From an uncultured Lachnospiraceae bacterium (GTDB taxonomy: Bacteria; Bacillota; Clostridia; Lachnospirales; Lachnospiraceae): a stretch of 64,000 bases of DNA. Where the stretch lies: the NCBI GenBank assembly GCA_910577675.1, contig CAJTOR010000001.1, forward strand, positions 124,001 through 188,000, written 5' to 3'. The notes beneath the pieces are model-generated. The model was given only the letters and a program-made list of their open reading frames with translations, was not told where the DNA came from and did no database searches. The translations under genes were made by a program, and so were the position numbers. Within the stretch, counting starts at the first letter, position 1. Every line of letters begins with the position of its first letter. Positions 27,553-36,146 of this stretch are shown in pieces.

Positions 27553-29061
27553 CTATATCATGTTCCGATATCCGACCGCTTCATACAGATGCCCTTCCCC
27601 AATATTATCCTCCCCGTCCATATCCGCAAGCGTGCGCGCCACCCTGATAATGCGGTGGTAAGCCCTCGCACTTAATCCGCACCGGTAAAACGCTTCCTTC
27701 AGTATTTCCTCCCCCGACTTTTTAAGCGGGCAAAACTGTGGAAACTGGCTGGCAGAAAGTTCCGCATTTGTCCTTATCCCAAGTCCGCGGTAACGGGCTA
27801 ACTGTACACTGCGCGCCGCTGCCACCCGCTCCCGTATCACACTTGAATCTTCCCCGCCCCCGCTGTCCTTTAGCTCTTCAAAGCGGATCGGGGAAACCTG
27901 CATGATTAAGTCGATGCGGTCAAGTATCGCCCGGCTTACCTTCCCCTGGTAGCGCCTTATCTGTGGCTCAGTACAATGGCATTTTGCCCTGTCGGGGTAA
28001 GCGCCGCAGGGACACGGGTTCATCGCCGCCACAAACATAAAAGAAGCCGGGTAATCGCAGCAGTCTGTCACGCGGTTCACCGTGATCCGCCTCTCCTCAA
28101 GCGGCTGCCTGAGCAGTTCCACCGTGCGCCGCTCAAATTCCGGCAGCTCGTCCAAAAATAATACCCCATGTGTTGCCAAGCTTACCTGTCCGGGTTTCGG
28201 GCACCGCCCCCCACCCGCCATCGCCGCCGCTGTAACCGAGTGGTGCGGGGCGATAAACGGCCTTTTGCGGATCAGTCCTCCCACGGGCATCCTCCCCGAT
28301 ACACTGTAAATTTTTGACAGCTCAAGACTCTCCTCCAGAGTAAGTTCCGGCATAATCGACGGGATACATTTCGCAAGCATTGTCTTGCCAGACCCCGGGC
28401 TTCCAACAAAAAGCAAATTATGCCCCCCACAGACAGCAACTTCTATGGCTCTCTTTGCTGCCCGCTGCCCGCAGATTTCTGAAAAGTCCGGCTGTTTTGG
28501 CTGTTTTACCAAGACCTCCTTTACTTCCTCCTCCAAAGGCGGCTTTTGGCATTCCCCGGAAAGCAGGCGCAAAACATCGGACAGGGAATCACATCCCCAC
28601 ACATTCAGCGCTCCTGTAAGAGCTGCTTCCGCACGGTTTCTAAAAGGGACTATAAGGCTTTTAAAACCATTTTCCCCCGCGCAGCAGGCGGTGGGCAGAA
28701 TACCGCTCACCGGATTTAAACATCCGTCAAGGCTTAACTCCCCTACAAACATTATATTCTCTATCGATTTCATGGAAATATAGCCGGACGCGGCCAGGAT
28801 TGCGACCGCAATTGCAAGATCAAAAGCCGTACCTTCCTTGCGGACATCTGCCGGTGAGAGATTCACCGTGATTTTTTTTGGCGGGAGCAAAATTCCCACA
28901 TTGTGTATGGCAGCGCGAACGCGCTCCCTTGCCTCCTTTAATTCCGATGCCAAAAAACCCACCAGTTCAAGCCCTGGCAAGCCGTCCCTGACATCCGCCT
29001 CCACCTTGACAAGGATCGCATCAATCCCCCTGATTGCCGCCGCATAAGTCTTAGAAAACAT
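27553..29061 (-). CDS. comM: ComM/YifB-family AAA+ ATPase (Mg-chelatase-like)
   Basis: A hexameric helicase-like ATPase; the Vibrio homologue promotes branch migration during natural transformation. The N-terminal Lon-like fold (about 1-170) is followed by the AAA+ core with Walker A VGSPGSGKTMLAKC, Walker B HGVLFLDELPEF and the zinc-like motif NPCPCGAYPDRAKCHCT. The C-terminal Mg-chelatase domain ends the protein. It is adjacent to dprA, so the pair forms a DNA-uptake processing module, though no uptake machinery is visible here. Confidence 0.94.
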   Translation of the reverse strand: MFSKTYAAAIRGIDAILVKVEADVRDGLPGLELVGFLASELKEARERVRAAIHNVGILLPPKKITVNLSPADVRKEGTAFDLAIAVAILAASGYISMKSIENIMFVGELSLDGCLNPVSGILPTACCAGENGFKSLIVPFRNRAEAALTGALNVWGCDSLSDVLRLLSGECQKPPLEEEVKEVLVKQPKQPDFSEICGQRAAKRAIEVAVCGGHNLLFVGSPGSGKTMLAKCIPSIMPELTLEESLELSKIYSVSGRMPVGGLIRKRPFIAPHHSVTAAAMAGGGRCPKPGQVSLATHGVLFLDELPEFERRTVELLRQPLEERRITVNRVTDCCDYPASFMFVAAMNPCPCGAYPDRAKCHCTEPQIRRYQGKVSRAILDRIDLIMQVSPIRFEELKDSGGGEDSSVIRERVAAARSVQLARYRGLGIRTNAELSASQFPQFCPLKKSGEEILKEAFYRCGLSARAYHRIIRVARTLADMDGEDNIGEGHLYEAVGYRNMI

Positions 29062-29099
29062 TCTGACTCCTTCCTCTCCCCAGAAGAATTGTCAGAATA

Positions 29100-29128
29100 A
29101 TTATAGCAGTCCTCAAAAAGTTGTACAA
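29100..29128 (-). promoter_or_regulatory. Promoter of comM-dprA-topA
   Basis: TTGTAC (29123-29128) and TATAAT (29100-29105) on the minus strand are separated by 17 bp, about 40 nt upstream of the comM ATG. It follows directly after the nrdR terminator, so the comM operon is a separate unit. Confidence 0.75.
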
Positions 29129-29164
29129 GTAAAAAGCGCCACAATATTTTTGGCTAGTCTGCAC

Positions 29165-29192
29165 AAAAAAAGGCCTGCATCCCATGCAGACC
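29165..29192 (-). terminator. Intrinsic terminator after nrdR
   Basis: On the minus strand a 9-bp stem (GGTCTGCAT/ATGCAGGCC, one G-U pair) with a GGG loop is followed by seven T residues. It begins about 15 nt past the nrdR stop. This is a classic factor-independent terminator. Confidence 0.9.
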
Positions 29193-29206
29193 GCCATAAA
29201 AGTTTT

Positions 29207-29665
29207 TTATACCTCATGATCCAATATTTTTTTAAGCTCATCCATAAAAGTATTAACGTCCTTAAATTCCCTGTAGACGGACGCAAACCGCACATATGCC
29301 ACCTGATCCAGTTTTTTAAGCCGCTCCATCAAAAGTTCCCCGATTTTATGGCTTGGGATCTCCTTTTCCTCCATATTGAATACTATGTTTTCCACATCGT
29401 CCACCAGGGCTGTGATCTGGTCAACTGATACCGGTCTTTTGTGGCAGGAACGTATAATGCCTGCCTCAAGCTTCGCGCGGTTGTACGGCTCCCTGTTATT
29501 ATCCTTCTTAATCACCACCAAAGGGATGGTCTCAATTTTCTCGTAGGTGGTAAAACGTTTCCCGCAGATATCACACTGCCTTCTGCGGCGGATGGAACTT
29601 GAGTCGTCCGCCGGTCTTGAATCAATCACCCTCGTATTTTCTTTTCCGCAAAATGGACATTTCAT
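29207..29665 (-). CDS. nrdR: NrdR, ribonucleotide reductase repressor
   Basis: NrdR represses ribonucleotide reductase genes in response to ATP and dATP. It has an N-terminal zinc ribbon (CPFCG at 3-7 and CDICG at about 31-35, with the basic stretch SSIRRRRQ between) and an ATP-cone domain (about 49-139, with VVIKKDNNREPYNRAKLEAGI). Length 152 is normal. It is transcribed alone from its own promoter to a terminator. No nrd structural genes are in the window. Confidence 0.96.
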   Translation of the reverse strand: MKCPFCGKENTRVIDSRPADDSSSIRRRRQCDICGKRFTTYEKIETIPLVVIKKDNNREPYNRAKLEAGIIRSCHKRPVSVDQITALVDDVENIVFNMEEKEIPSHKIGELLMERLKKLDQVAYVRFASVYREFKDVNTFMDELKKILDHEV

Positions 29666-29692
29666 ACTTAGCCCCCTTTTTTCCTATGGCTT

Positions 29693-29722
29693 ATTATAAT
29701 ATGAAGCGCCCCGCACGGTCAA
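29693..29722 (-). promoter_or_regulatory. nrdR promoter
   Basis: TTGACC (29717-29722) and TATAAT (29693-29698) on the minus strand are separated by 18 bp, about 28 nt upstream of the nrdR ATG. The gene carries an AAAGGGGGC ribosome site. No clear NrdR box pair was seen around it. Confidence 0.7.
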
Positions 29723-29900
29723 GAGGTTTTTAACCCCTGTCATAAGGAAATTTCATATCCCCATGCTGCTCTCACATGCCAGATGGGTCTTATCCCCCAC
29801 CTGACACAATTAACAGGTTAAAACCGCGCAGGACACCTTCTTGTGTTCTAAGTTAATTTGTCCGCCGATACAATGTAAAAAGCCATAAAAAGGAGCTGCC

Positions 29901-30167
29901 ATGCGATTCTCGGAACTCAGAGAAAAAGAAGTAATCAACTGCCGCGACTGTGAGCGGCTCGGCTTCCCCTGCGACCTCGCCTTCGATGTGCGCACTGGCT
30001 GCCTGGAAGCCCTGATCGTGCCGGGTCCTTGCAAACTGTTCGGTTTTCTCGGCCATGATCAGGAATATATCATTCCCTTCAAATGCATCTGTCAGATCGG
30101 CTGCGATATTATCCTGGTGGATATCCGCACGGAGGATTGTTTAAAGAAACCGCCGGAGGGGAACTAA
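29901..30167 (+). CDS. ymxH: YlmC/YmxH-family sporulation protein (PRC-barrel type)
   Basis: An 88-residue protein with the family start MRFSELREKEVINCRDCERLGF. The pattern IVPGPCKLFGFLGHDQEYIIPFKCICQIGCDIILV follows in the second half. The family is annotated as sporulation-associated; the molecular role is not known. Four of the Cys residues (about 14, 17, 24 and 34) are near one another. It is the only plus-strand gene here. AAAAGGAGCTGCC precedes the ATG. A -10-like TACAAT at 29868-29873 lies upstream, with no convincing -35, so it may depend on a sporulation sigma factor. Confidence 0.88.
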   Translation: MRFSELREKEVINCRDCERLGFPCDLAFDVRTGCLEALIVPGPCKLFGFLGHDQEYIIPFKCICQIGCDIILVDIRTEDCLKKPPEGN

Positions 30168-30216
30168 AAGAGCCCCCACTCTTTAAGACGGTGCGGGGAA
30201 GAAAAAACTCTTCCCC
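30168..30216. terminator. Hairpins between the convergent ymxH and xylanase genes
   Basis: A perfect 8-bp stem GGGGAAGA/TCTTCCCC (30195-30216) overlaps the end of the xylanase stop codon. A second stem, AAAGAG with its complement, follows the ymxH stop. Neither has a strong T tract, so they are weak candidates for a two-way terminator between converging genes. Confidence 0.4.
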
Positions 30217-31625
30217 TACTTTCCCTGCGCGGCATCAAGCACCCATGTAAGCGCCTGCTTTGGCTTCAGATCCCCGTCAAAAAACCTTGAATATTCCTTG
30301 TTGTCCGGATAAAGCATATACTCATCCATCAGGCCAAACACCGTAACACTTGTAATATTTGCAGATCCGCCGTTATCCGTATCAAGTTCCATCAAAAGCT
30401 GAAACATCTCTTTAAACCGCATTGCCTGCACCAGGTACGCGCGCTCGTCCGGCTCGTCAATATTGATGGTCAGCTCCGTGATATGGATTTCAAGCCCGAG
30501 TTCTGAAAAATTTTCGATCGCCGCCTGCACGCTTCCCGTCCTGCCCTTGATATCCGGATTTTTCCGGTCATAGTAAGACTGCATTCCGATGCCGTCCACC
30601 AGCCCCTTTGCGGACAGATCTGCAAGCAGCGCACAGATTTTTTCGTTTTTCACCGGCTGGAAAGTATTGTAGTCGTTATAAAACAACTTCACGCCCTCCG
30701 GGGCATATTTTCTCGCATAAGTAAACGCCTTTTCCACATAGTCTGCGCCTACCACGGTATACCACAGATTCTCCTCATCCCCGTTGTAAGTGCGGATACA
30801 ATATCCTGTTTCTTCCTCGTGCATGCCGCCGCCCGGCTCAACCGCCTCATTGACAACATCCCAGCAATAAACAACCCCTGGATAATTCTCCTCTGTAAAG
30901 CCGATCACCTGCGCGATATAGCTCTCCATGCGGGAAAGCATGGTTTCCCGGCTTACAAGAGGCGCGTCATCCTCATATCCCTCGCGGAAAAACCATCCTG
31001 GCACCTGCGCGTGCCACACCAGCGTATGCCCGCGCATACCGATACCGTTTTCCTTGCAAAATTCGAGTGCATCAATACATGCATCAAATGTCACCGCCGG
31101 CATCCCGTCACCGTTTTTTGCATTTTCAATACTTCCCGCCTGGTCAAGCAGATAGGACGGCTTCATCAGGTTTGTAAGTGTCGCACTGTTAAAATGATAT
31201 TTCACAACCTCGGACATCGCTTCTGAAGTCGTCATCATAACATGCGGTGCATATCCGGTCAGACCGACCCCCACCTTAAAGTACGGCGCATATGCATCTT
31301 TAAGGGGAGTAAGCGAAGTTGCAGGTCCGATATCCTTATCCTCCACAATCCATTCCACAGGCGGCACTTCCTCCTGCCCGTTTTCCGTCTCATCAGTATC
31401 CCCATCGGTCTCCTTTTCCGCCCCGCTGTCTTCTTTCTCCTCCCCGTCCGAAACATTTTCTTCCCCGTCATTTTCTTTTGTATCCCCGCCGTCAGCTACC
31501 TGCCCGTCCTGGTTTTCCACCGTTTCAGTCGGCACCGCCCCGGTATTTTGGTCAGTCTCCTTCCCGCATGCGGACATAAGCATAAGCAGTCCTGCCACCC
31601 CCAAAGATAACCATTGTTTTCTCAT
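30216..31625 (-). CDS. GH10 endo-1,4-beta-xylanase, predicted lipoprotein
   Basis: A secreted xylan-degrading enzyme. The signal peptide ends in the lipobox LMSAC, so Cys20 should be lipidated. Residues 21-90 are a very acidic, low-complexity linker that would hold the enzyme off the surface. The GH10 barrel (about 105-465) contains HTLVWHAQVPGWF, the acid/base Glu260 in WDVVNEA and the nucleophile Glu384 in HITEL. No carbohydrate-binding module is seen. It is the only carbohydrate-degrading enzyme in the window and lies downstream of the DUF4867-like gene. Confidence 0.93.
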   Translation of the reverse strand: MRKQWLSLGVAGLLMLMSACGKETDQNTGAVPTETVENQDGQVADGGDTKENDGEENVSDGEEKEDSGAEKETDGDTDETENGQEEVPPVEWIVEDKDIGPATSLTPLKDAYAPYFKVGVGLTGYAPHVMMTTSEAMSEVVKYHFNSATLTNLMKPSYLLDQAGSIENAKNGDGMPAVTFDACIDALEFCKENGIGMRGHTLVWHAQVPGWFFREGYEDDAPLVSRETMLSRMESYIAQVIGFTEENYPGVVYCWDVVNEAVEPGGGMHEEETGYCIRTYNGDEENLWYTVVGADYVEKAFTYARKYAPEGVKLFYNDYNTFQPVKNEKICALLADLSAKGLVDGIGMQSYYDRKNPDIKGRTGSVQAAIENFSELGLEIHITELTINIDEPDERAYLVQAMRFKEMFQLLMELDTDNGGSANITSVTVFGLMDEYMLYPDNKEYSRFFDGDLKPKQALTWVLDAAQGK

Positions 31626-31689
31626 TAATTCTCCCTACAGCACTTTCACAAACTATTCCACAAGCACTGCCATAAACGCCTGCAAAACG

Positions 31690-32331
31690 CTAAATCAGTT
31701 CAGAAATATCCACATTTTCCCCTGTGATGCCGATTACTGCGCCCTGCTTTGCCTCGTCCGTATCCGGATGTGCAATCAGCCATTTATTCTTTGCAAAAAG
31801 CCTCTTATCCTCATCGTTCATACAGGTAATCTCAGGTTTTGGTCCGTTCGTCCCCCGAGGCAGCACAATCGCAACGCGGAACGGCTCCCCCTTCTTTCCG
31901 CTGCACGGCGCATAGTGCAGTGTGGTCGCGTACAATTCCACCGCCATCCCGGCAGGAAGCAAAAACGCCTCCACCTTGGACGAGTCAATCGGTCCGTCCG
32001 ATGCATCCTGAAGCCTTGCCACAAGCAAAACCGCATTGTCCGCTGCAATATTAATCTCGCTGTCCTTGTGGTACTCAAGACAATTTAATTTCGTGTTCGT
32101 GCCGTTGCAGTAACCAACCTGGATTGGCATTCCGCCATAGCAATTATCCTGTAACTTCCCCACCACAGCAAGAGCTTCAAGCTTCTCATCGGATGCAACA
32201 TAAATCACATGATCCGGCGCTTCTGTCGTATCCGTAAGCACAGAGATAAATTCTTTGAAATCAAGCCCTTCCACCACACGCCCGTACTCCTTAAATGCCG
32301 CATCCTTTACATTCTGCAATTTCAAACTCAT
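31690..32331 (-). CDS. DUF4867-like cupin-type protein
   Basis: A 213-residue soluble protein. The sequence fits the DUF4867 family known mostly from Lachnospiraceae, with VQVGYCNGTNTKLNCLEYHKDSEI-like and LLPAGMAVELYATTLHYAP blocks that suggest a cupin (beta-barrel) fold; the His in LEYHKDSE and LHYAP are possible metal ligands. A small-molecule or sugar-related role is only a guess. It lies downstream of the fhs terminator and 64 nt upstream of the xylanase, so the two may be co-transcribed. A hairpin GCGGGG/CCCCGC (32350-32364) lies in its leader. Confidence 0.7.
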   Translation of the reverse strand: MSLKLQNVKDAAFKEYGRVVEGLDFKEFISVLTDTTEAPDHVIYVASDEKLEALAVVGKLQDNCYGGMPIQVGYCNGTNTKLNCLEYHKDSEINIAADNAVLLVARLQDASDGPIDSSKVEAFLLPAGMAVELYATTLHYAPCSGKKGEPFRVAIVLPRGTNGPKPEITCMNDEDKRLFAKNKWLIAHPDTDEAKQGAVIGITGENVDISELI

Positions 32332-32444
32332 AAAAAGTCCCCTCTTTCCGCGGGGCTTCCCCGCATCTTATTAAAAATTTATCCGCGCCGCAGTGCTTCT
32401 TTTTGCACAAAATAAACTGCGCCCCCGCCCTGATTTTATCATAC

Positions 32445-32486
32445 AAAAAACCGCACGATTTTTCAACTCAAATCATGCGGTTTTTT
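32445..32486 (-). terminator. Intrinsic terminator after fhs
   Basis: An inverted repeat of 17 bp (AAAAAACCGCA and GATTT paired with AAATC and TGCGGTTTTTT, with one C-A mismatch) ends in a T run on both strands. It starts about 30 nt past the fhs stop and separates fhs from the DUF4867-like gene. Confidence 0.9.
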
Positions 32487-32515
32487 GTGCAAAATCAGCG
32501 GTTTTTCCTTTTCAT

Positions 32516-34186
32516 CTAGAAAAGCCCCACAATCCTGCCTGCATCATCCACATCGATGCGCTCAGCCGCAGGCACCTTAGGCAGCCCCGGCATCGTCATA
32601 ACCGTGCCCGTAAGCACCACAACAAAGCCCGCGCCCGCCGACACATAAACCTCGCGGACATTTATTGTAAAACCACAGGGTCTTCCAAGTTTCGTCGGGT
32701 CATCCGAGAGGGAATACTGGTTCTTCGCCATGCAGACCGGAAGGTTGTCAAAACCCATTTCCGAAAGCTTTGCAAGCTGCTTTTTTGCCGCCGCGTCAAA
32801 AGTTACACCATCCGCGCCGTAAATCTCCTTCGCCACCATTTCGATCTTATCCGCAAGCGGCATTTCATCCGGATAGAGCAGCTTAAAATCAGACTTCTTC
32901 CCCCCAAGCGTCTTTAACACTTTCTCTGCAAGCTCAATGCCGCCCTCACCGCCTTTTTCCCAGACCTCGGAAAGCGCAAACTCACAGCCCCTCTCCTCAC
33001 AGAATGCCTTCACATAGGCAAGTTCCGCCTCCGTATCGCTCACAAAGCGGTTCAGTGTCACAACACATGGAACGCCGTATTTTTTGATATTTTCGATATG
33101 CTTTTCCAGATTGGAAATCCCCTTATGGAGCGCATCAAGATTCTCCTTAGAAAGCTGCTCCTTCATAGCGCCTCCGTTGTATTTCAGCGCGCGCACCGTC
33201 GCAACCAGCACAACCGCATCCGGCTTTAAACCTGCCATGCGGCATTTGATATCAAAAAACTTCTCCGCACCAAGATCCGCCCCGAAACCTGCCTCCGTAA
33301 TTACGTAATCCGCAAGTTTTAGCGCGGTTTTCGTTGCGCGCACCGAATTGCAGCCATGCGCGATATTCGCGAACGGTCCGCCGTGCACAATCGCCGGGGT
33401 ATTCTCTAATGTCTGGACAAGATTCGGGCGGATTGCATCTTTAAGCAGAGCAGCCATCGCGCCGACCGCCTTTAAATCCTTTGCCGTCACCGGCGCGCCG
33501 TCCCGGTCATACGCGACAATAATCCTTGACAGGCGTTCCTTTAAATCCTTCATATCCTCCGCTAAGCACAGAATCGCCATAATCTCTGTCGCCACGGTAA
33601 TTACAAAATGATCCTCCCGGATCACACCATCCATCCGGTTCCCCATACCAATTACAATATTGCGCAGCGCGCGGTCATTCATATCCTCACAGCGCTTTAA
33701 AACAATTTGTTTCGGGTCAATTTTCAGCGCGTTGCCCTGCTGCATATGATTGTCTAACATCGCTGCAAGCAAATTGTTCGCCGAGGTAATGGCGTGAAAA
33801 TCCCCTGTAAAATGCAGGTTTAAATCCTCCATAGGCACCACCTGCGCATACCCCCCGCCCGCAGCGCCGCCCTTTATGCCAAAACACGGCCCAAGAGAAG
33901 GCTCGCGCAGCGCGATCACCGCGTTTTTCCCAAGCTTTCCAAGCGCCTGGCCAAGCCCAACCGTCGTTGTCGTCTTTCCTTCGCCCGCCGGTGTCGGGTT
34001 AACTGCCGTCATCAGCACAAGCTTCCCGTCCGGTTTATCCAAAAGTTTCCCATAAAGACTGTCCGCAAATTTCGCCTTATATTTCCCGTAATACTCCAAA
34101 TCCTCCTCCGAAACAAAAAGCTTTGCAGCCACCTGCCCGATTGGAAGCATCTTCGCCTCCTGCGCGATTTCAATATCTGTTTTCAT
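32516..34186 (-). CDS. fhs: Formate-tetrahydrofolate ligase
   Basis: This enzyme joins formate to tetrahydrofolate with ATP to make 10-formyl-THF for purine and formyl-Met synthesis and for one-carbon flow. The P-loop is TPAGEGKTTTTVGLGQAL. Other family blocks are GIKGGAAGGGYAQV and GPFANIAHGCNSVRAT. The 556-residue size is normal. The ATG at 34186 is chosen because AGGAGG lies 10 nt upstream; the next ATG, three codons earlier, is only 1 nt from it. It has its own extended -10 promoter. Confidence 0.97.
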   Translation of the reverse strand: MKTDIEIAQEAKMLPIGQVAAKLFVSEEDLEYYGKYKAKFADSLYGKLLDKPDGKLVLMTAVNPTPAGEGKTTTTVGLGQALGKLGKNAVIALREPSLGPCFGIKGGAAGGGYAQVVPMEDLNLHFTGDFHAITSANNLLAAMLDNHMQQGNALKIDPKQIVLKRCEDMNDRALRNIVIGMGNRMDGVIREDHFVITVATEIMAILCLAEDMKDLKERLSRIIVAYDRDGAPVTAKDLKAVGAMAALLKDAIRPNLVQTLENTPAIVHGGPFANIAHGCNSVRATKTALKLADYVITEAGFGADLGAEKFFDIKCRMAGLKPDAVVLVATVRALKYNGGAMKEQLSKENLDALHKGISNLEKHIENIKKYGVPCVVTLNRFVSDTEAELAYVKAFCEERGCEFALSEVWEKGGEGGIELAEKVLKTLGGKKSDFKLLYPDEMPLADKIEMVAKEIYGADGVTFDAAAKKQLAKLSEMGFDNLPVCMAKNQYSLSDDPTKLGRPCGFTINVREVYVSAGAGFVVVLTGTVMTMPGLPKVPAAERIDVDDAGRIVGLF

Positions 34187-34219
34187 GACGGTCATTCCTC
34201 CTGAATCTATGATATCCCG

Positions 34220-34228
34220 ATTATACCA
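34220..34228 (-). promoter_or_regulatory. Extended -10 promoter of fhs
   Basis: TGGTATAAT on the minus strand is a TGn-extended -10 element about 35 nt upstream of the fhs ATG. No good -35 element is present, as is common for this class. Confidence 0.6.
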
Positions 34229-34268
34229 AAAAAGAATCCGGAAAGGAAGCCCCGATATTATTTATCTT

Positions 34269-35009
34269 TCACCCATTCACACTCATCTCTTTCTTCAGGC
34301 GCTTCATAATCTTTTTTTCAAGTCTTGATATGTATGACTGCGATATGCCAAGCAAATCAGCCACCTCCTTCTGAGTGCGCTCCCTCCCATCATTTGTCCC
34401 GATCCCGAAACGGAGCTGCACAATGATCTTCTCCCGGTCCCCAAGTTTCTCAAGTGCCTTGTAGAGCTGCTTTTTGTCCGCCTCCGCCTCAATGCTGCGG
34501 TAAATCCCATCCTCCTCCGTCCCAAGGATATCCGAGAGCAGCAATTCGTTGCCGTCCCAGTCCACATTCAGCGGTTCGTCAATAGAAACCTCCTGCTTGA
34601 TCTTATTATTGCGCCTAAGATACATTAAAATTTCATTTTCGATACAGCGCGAGGCATAGGTGGCAAATTTAATTTTTTTCTCGGGATTGAAAGTATTGAT
34701 CGCTTTCATCAGCCCGATTGTCCCAATGGAAATCAGATCTTCCACCCCCACGCCCGTATTATCAAATTTTTTGGCAATATAGACAACCAGGCGCAGGTTG
34801 TGTTTTGCCAGTATCGCGCGCGCCGTCGCATCCTCGGAAGTACCCAAAAGCAACAGCACATCCGATTCCTGGCTTGCCGAAAGCGGCGCGGGCAGAATTT
34901 CAGCCCCGCCAATATAGTGTATTTCACCCCGCTTGCGGAATAACATCGCAAAAAGATTCGGTCTTAAACGAACCTGGAATTTGTTTGCCAGAACAATCTT
35001 AAATAACAT
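34269..35009 (-). CDS. sigE: SigE, mother-cell sporulation sigma factor (pro-form)
   Basis: SigE directs early mother-cell gene expression after SpoIIGA removes its pro-sequence. Residues 1-31 are a hydrophobic and basic pro-sequence. The cleavage region is EIHYIGGAEILPAPLS, against EVYYIGG in Bacillus. Sigma region 2 has FDNTGVGVEDLISIGTIGLMKA and KFATYASRCIENEILMYLRR; region 4 has KEVADLLGISQSYISRLEKK. It follows spoIIGA by 65 nt and is preceded by AAGGGAAGAG. Confidence 0.96.
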   Translation of the reverse strand: MLFKIVLANKFQVRLRPNLFAMLFRKRGEIHYIGGAEILPAPLSASQESDVLLLLGTSEDATARAILAKHNLRLVVYIAKKFDNTGVGVEDLISIGTIGLMKAINTFNPEKKIKFATYASRCIENEILMYLRRNNKIKQEVSIDEPLNVDWDGNELLLSDILGTEEDGIYRSIEAEADKKQLYKALEKLGDREKIIVQLRFGIGTNDGRERTQKEVADLLGISQSYISRLEKKIMKRLKKEMSVNG

Positions 35010-35074
35010 AATCTCTTCCCTTTCTTACTAAAATTCACTGTCAATTATTCCATCCTTTTTAAAATCCCCCTTAC

Positions 35075-35899
35075 TTACGGAAAAAAATCCGGGTGAAGGA
35101 TTGCCTGGTATGCCCCCATTCCCCCTGAAATCTCCGTATATGCGGCAGGGATGCTGTAAAGCTGTATCTCCTCCTGCCCTTTAGAAATCACAAGTTCTTT
35201 TAATTCCGCGCCCACAAGCATCCCGTCGGAACGTCCGATTGCCCGGTATGGGACATAGCGCGTTTTTTCCGGAAATTTTGCTATAAATTCCTCAAGCGGC
35301 TTTTTATAATCCGGGGAAACAAGTAGTAGGACGGGCTTTTTGCCAAAAGGCTCATAAAGCCCGTTTCCGGTATCGAGAAATCCCCGGCAGCAGTACGGGA
35401 TATCCCCAATCAAAAAACGTATCGGATATACCGGGGTATCCACCTCTTTTTTTCGCATCACTATGCAAAAAAATATTATCCCCGCCGCTGCCACGGTAAG
35501 AAAGGCGAGCAAAACAGCTTCCGGTACGATTCCTTCCAGAATGCTTCCCGCCCCGTCTGCTGCGGGTGTGCCAGCAGCAAACGAAACTGCAACATACAAC
35601 ATACCACCCATTATAAAAGTACAGAAAAATAAAGCTGCAATATCCCCTTTAATCCCCCTCCTGCCAAACGAAATCCTGCACATAACCACACCGGCAAACA
35701 GGATTCCCGCCATCCTCAAAATCCGCCCCGCCCCGCTAATCGTTAAAAACACCGTTATAAGACTGCCGGTCGCCGCCGAAAAACAGAGTCTTTTCCATCC
35801 CGCTTTCCTGCGCCGGATGCGCCCTGTCAAAAAGAGCAATATGTAGTCCAAAATAAAATTGACCAAAAAAGCAATGTCCGGATAATAGTATCCCGGCAC
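35075..35899 (-). CDS. spoIIGA: SpoIIGA, pro-sigma-E processing protease
   Basis: A membrane-embedded aspartic protease that activates pro-SigE. The N-terminal half has about five membrane helices; the C-terminal domain carries the DTGNGLYEP motif (Asp at about residue 176), the single aspartyl half-site of the family. The GTG at 35899 gives about 274 residues and has AAGGGGGAAGG upstream. The longer frame reaches 35989 but would begin upstream of the promoter, so it cannot be the start. Confidence 0.93.
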   Translation of the reverse strand: MPGYYYPDIAFLVNFILDYILLFLTGRIRRRKAGWKRLCFSAATGSLITVFLTISGAGRILRMAGILFAGVVMCRISFGRRGIKGDIAALFFCTFIMGGMLYVAVSFAAGTPAADGAGSILEGIVPEAVLLAFLTVAAAGIIFFCIVMRKKEVDTPVYPIRFLIGDIPYCCRGFLDTGNGLYEPFGKKPVLLLVSPDYKKPLEEFIAKFPEKTRYVPYRAIGRSDGMLVGAELKELVISKGQEEIQLYSIPAAYTEISGGMGAYQAILHPDFFP

Positions 35900-35938
35900 A
35901 GTTCCTTCACCTTCCCCCTTAATTTTTTTAACAAGGCA

Positions 35939-35972
35939 AGTATACCATGTCCTTAAAGCACATTTTGTCAAA
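35939..35972 (-). promoter_or_regulatory. spoIIGA promoter with 21-bp spacer and Spo0A box
   Basis: TTGACA (35966-35971) and TATACT (35939-35944) on the minus strand are separated by 21 bp instead of 17. The -35 lies inside TTTGACAAAA, whose complement TTTTGTCAAA matches the Spo0A box TTTTGTCRAA. The Bacillus spoIIG promoter has the same design: sigma-A elements about 22 bp apart, activated by phosphorylated Spo0A bound at the -35. The predicted start of transcription is near 35932. Confidence 0.75.
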
Positions 35973-36040
35973 CCGAAGTGAGTTTCCAATTTTTTCTACT
36001 TCTTTTTTCTTCCCTATTACCCAAAATCTCCCAGCACACA

Positions 36041-36085
36041 AAAAAAACAGACATTCCTGTGTATCTTTCACAAAAGAATGTCTGT
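36041..36085 (-). terminator. Intrinsic terminator after ftsZ
   Basis: A perfect 10-bp stem ACAGACATTC/GAATGTCTGT (36047-36056 and 36076-36085) is followed on the minus strand by a run of seven T residues. It starts about 60 nt after the ftsZ stop and separates division genes from spoIIGA-sigE. Confidence 0.9.
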
Positions 36086-36146
36086 CAATAACCTAATGAA
36101 TACTTTTTTTATGCAAAATGTCCAAAAGATATAATCTTCCGCTCTT

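Noticed and set aside
34196..34268. Tetrahydrofolate riboswitch upstream of fhs
   Set aside because: The gap is only about 70 nt and is filled by an extended -10 promoter and a short leader; no riboswitch-like conserved core is visible.
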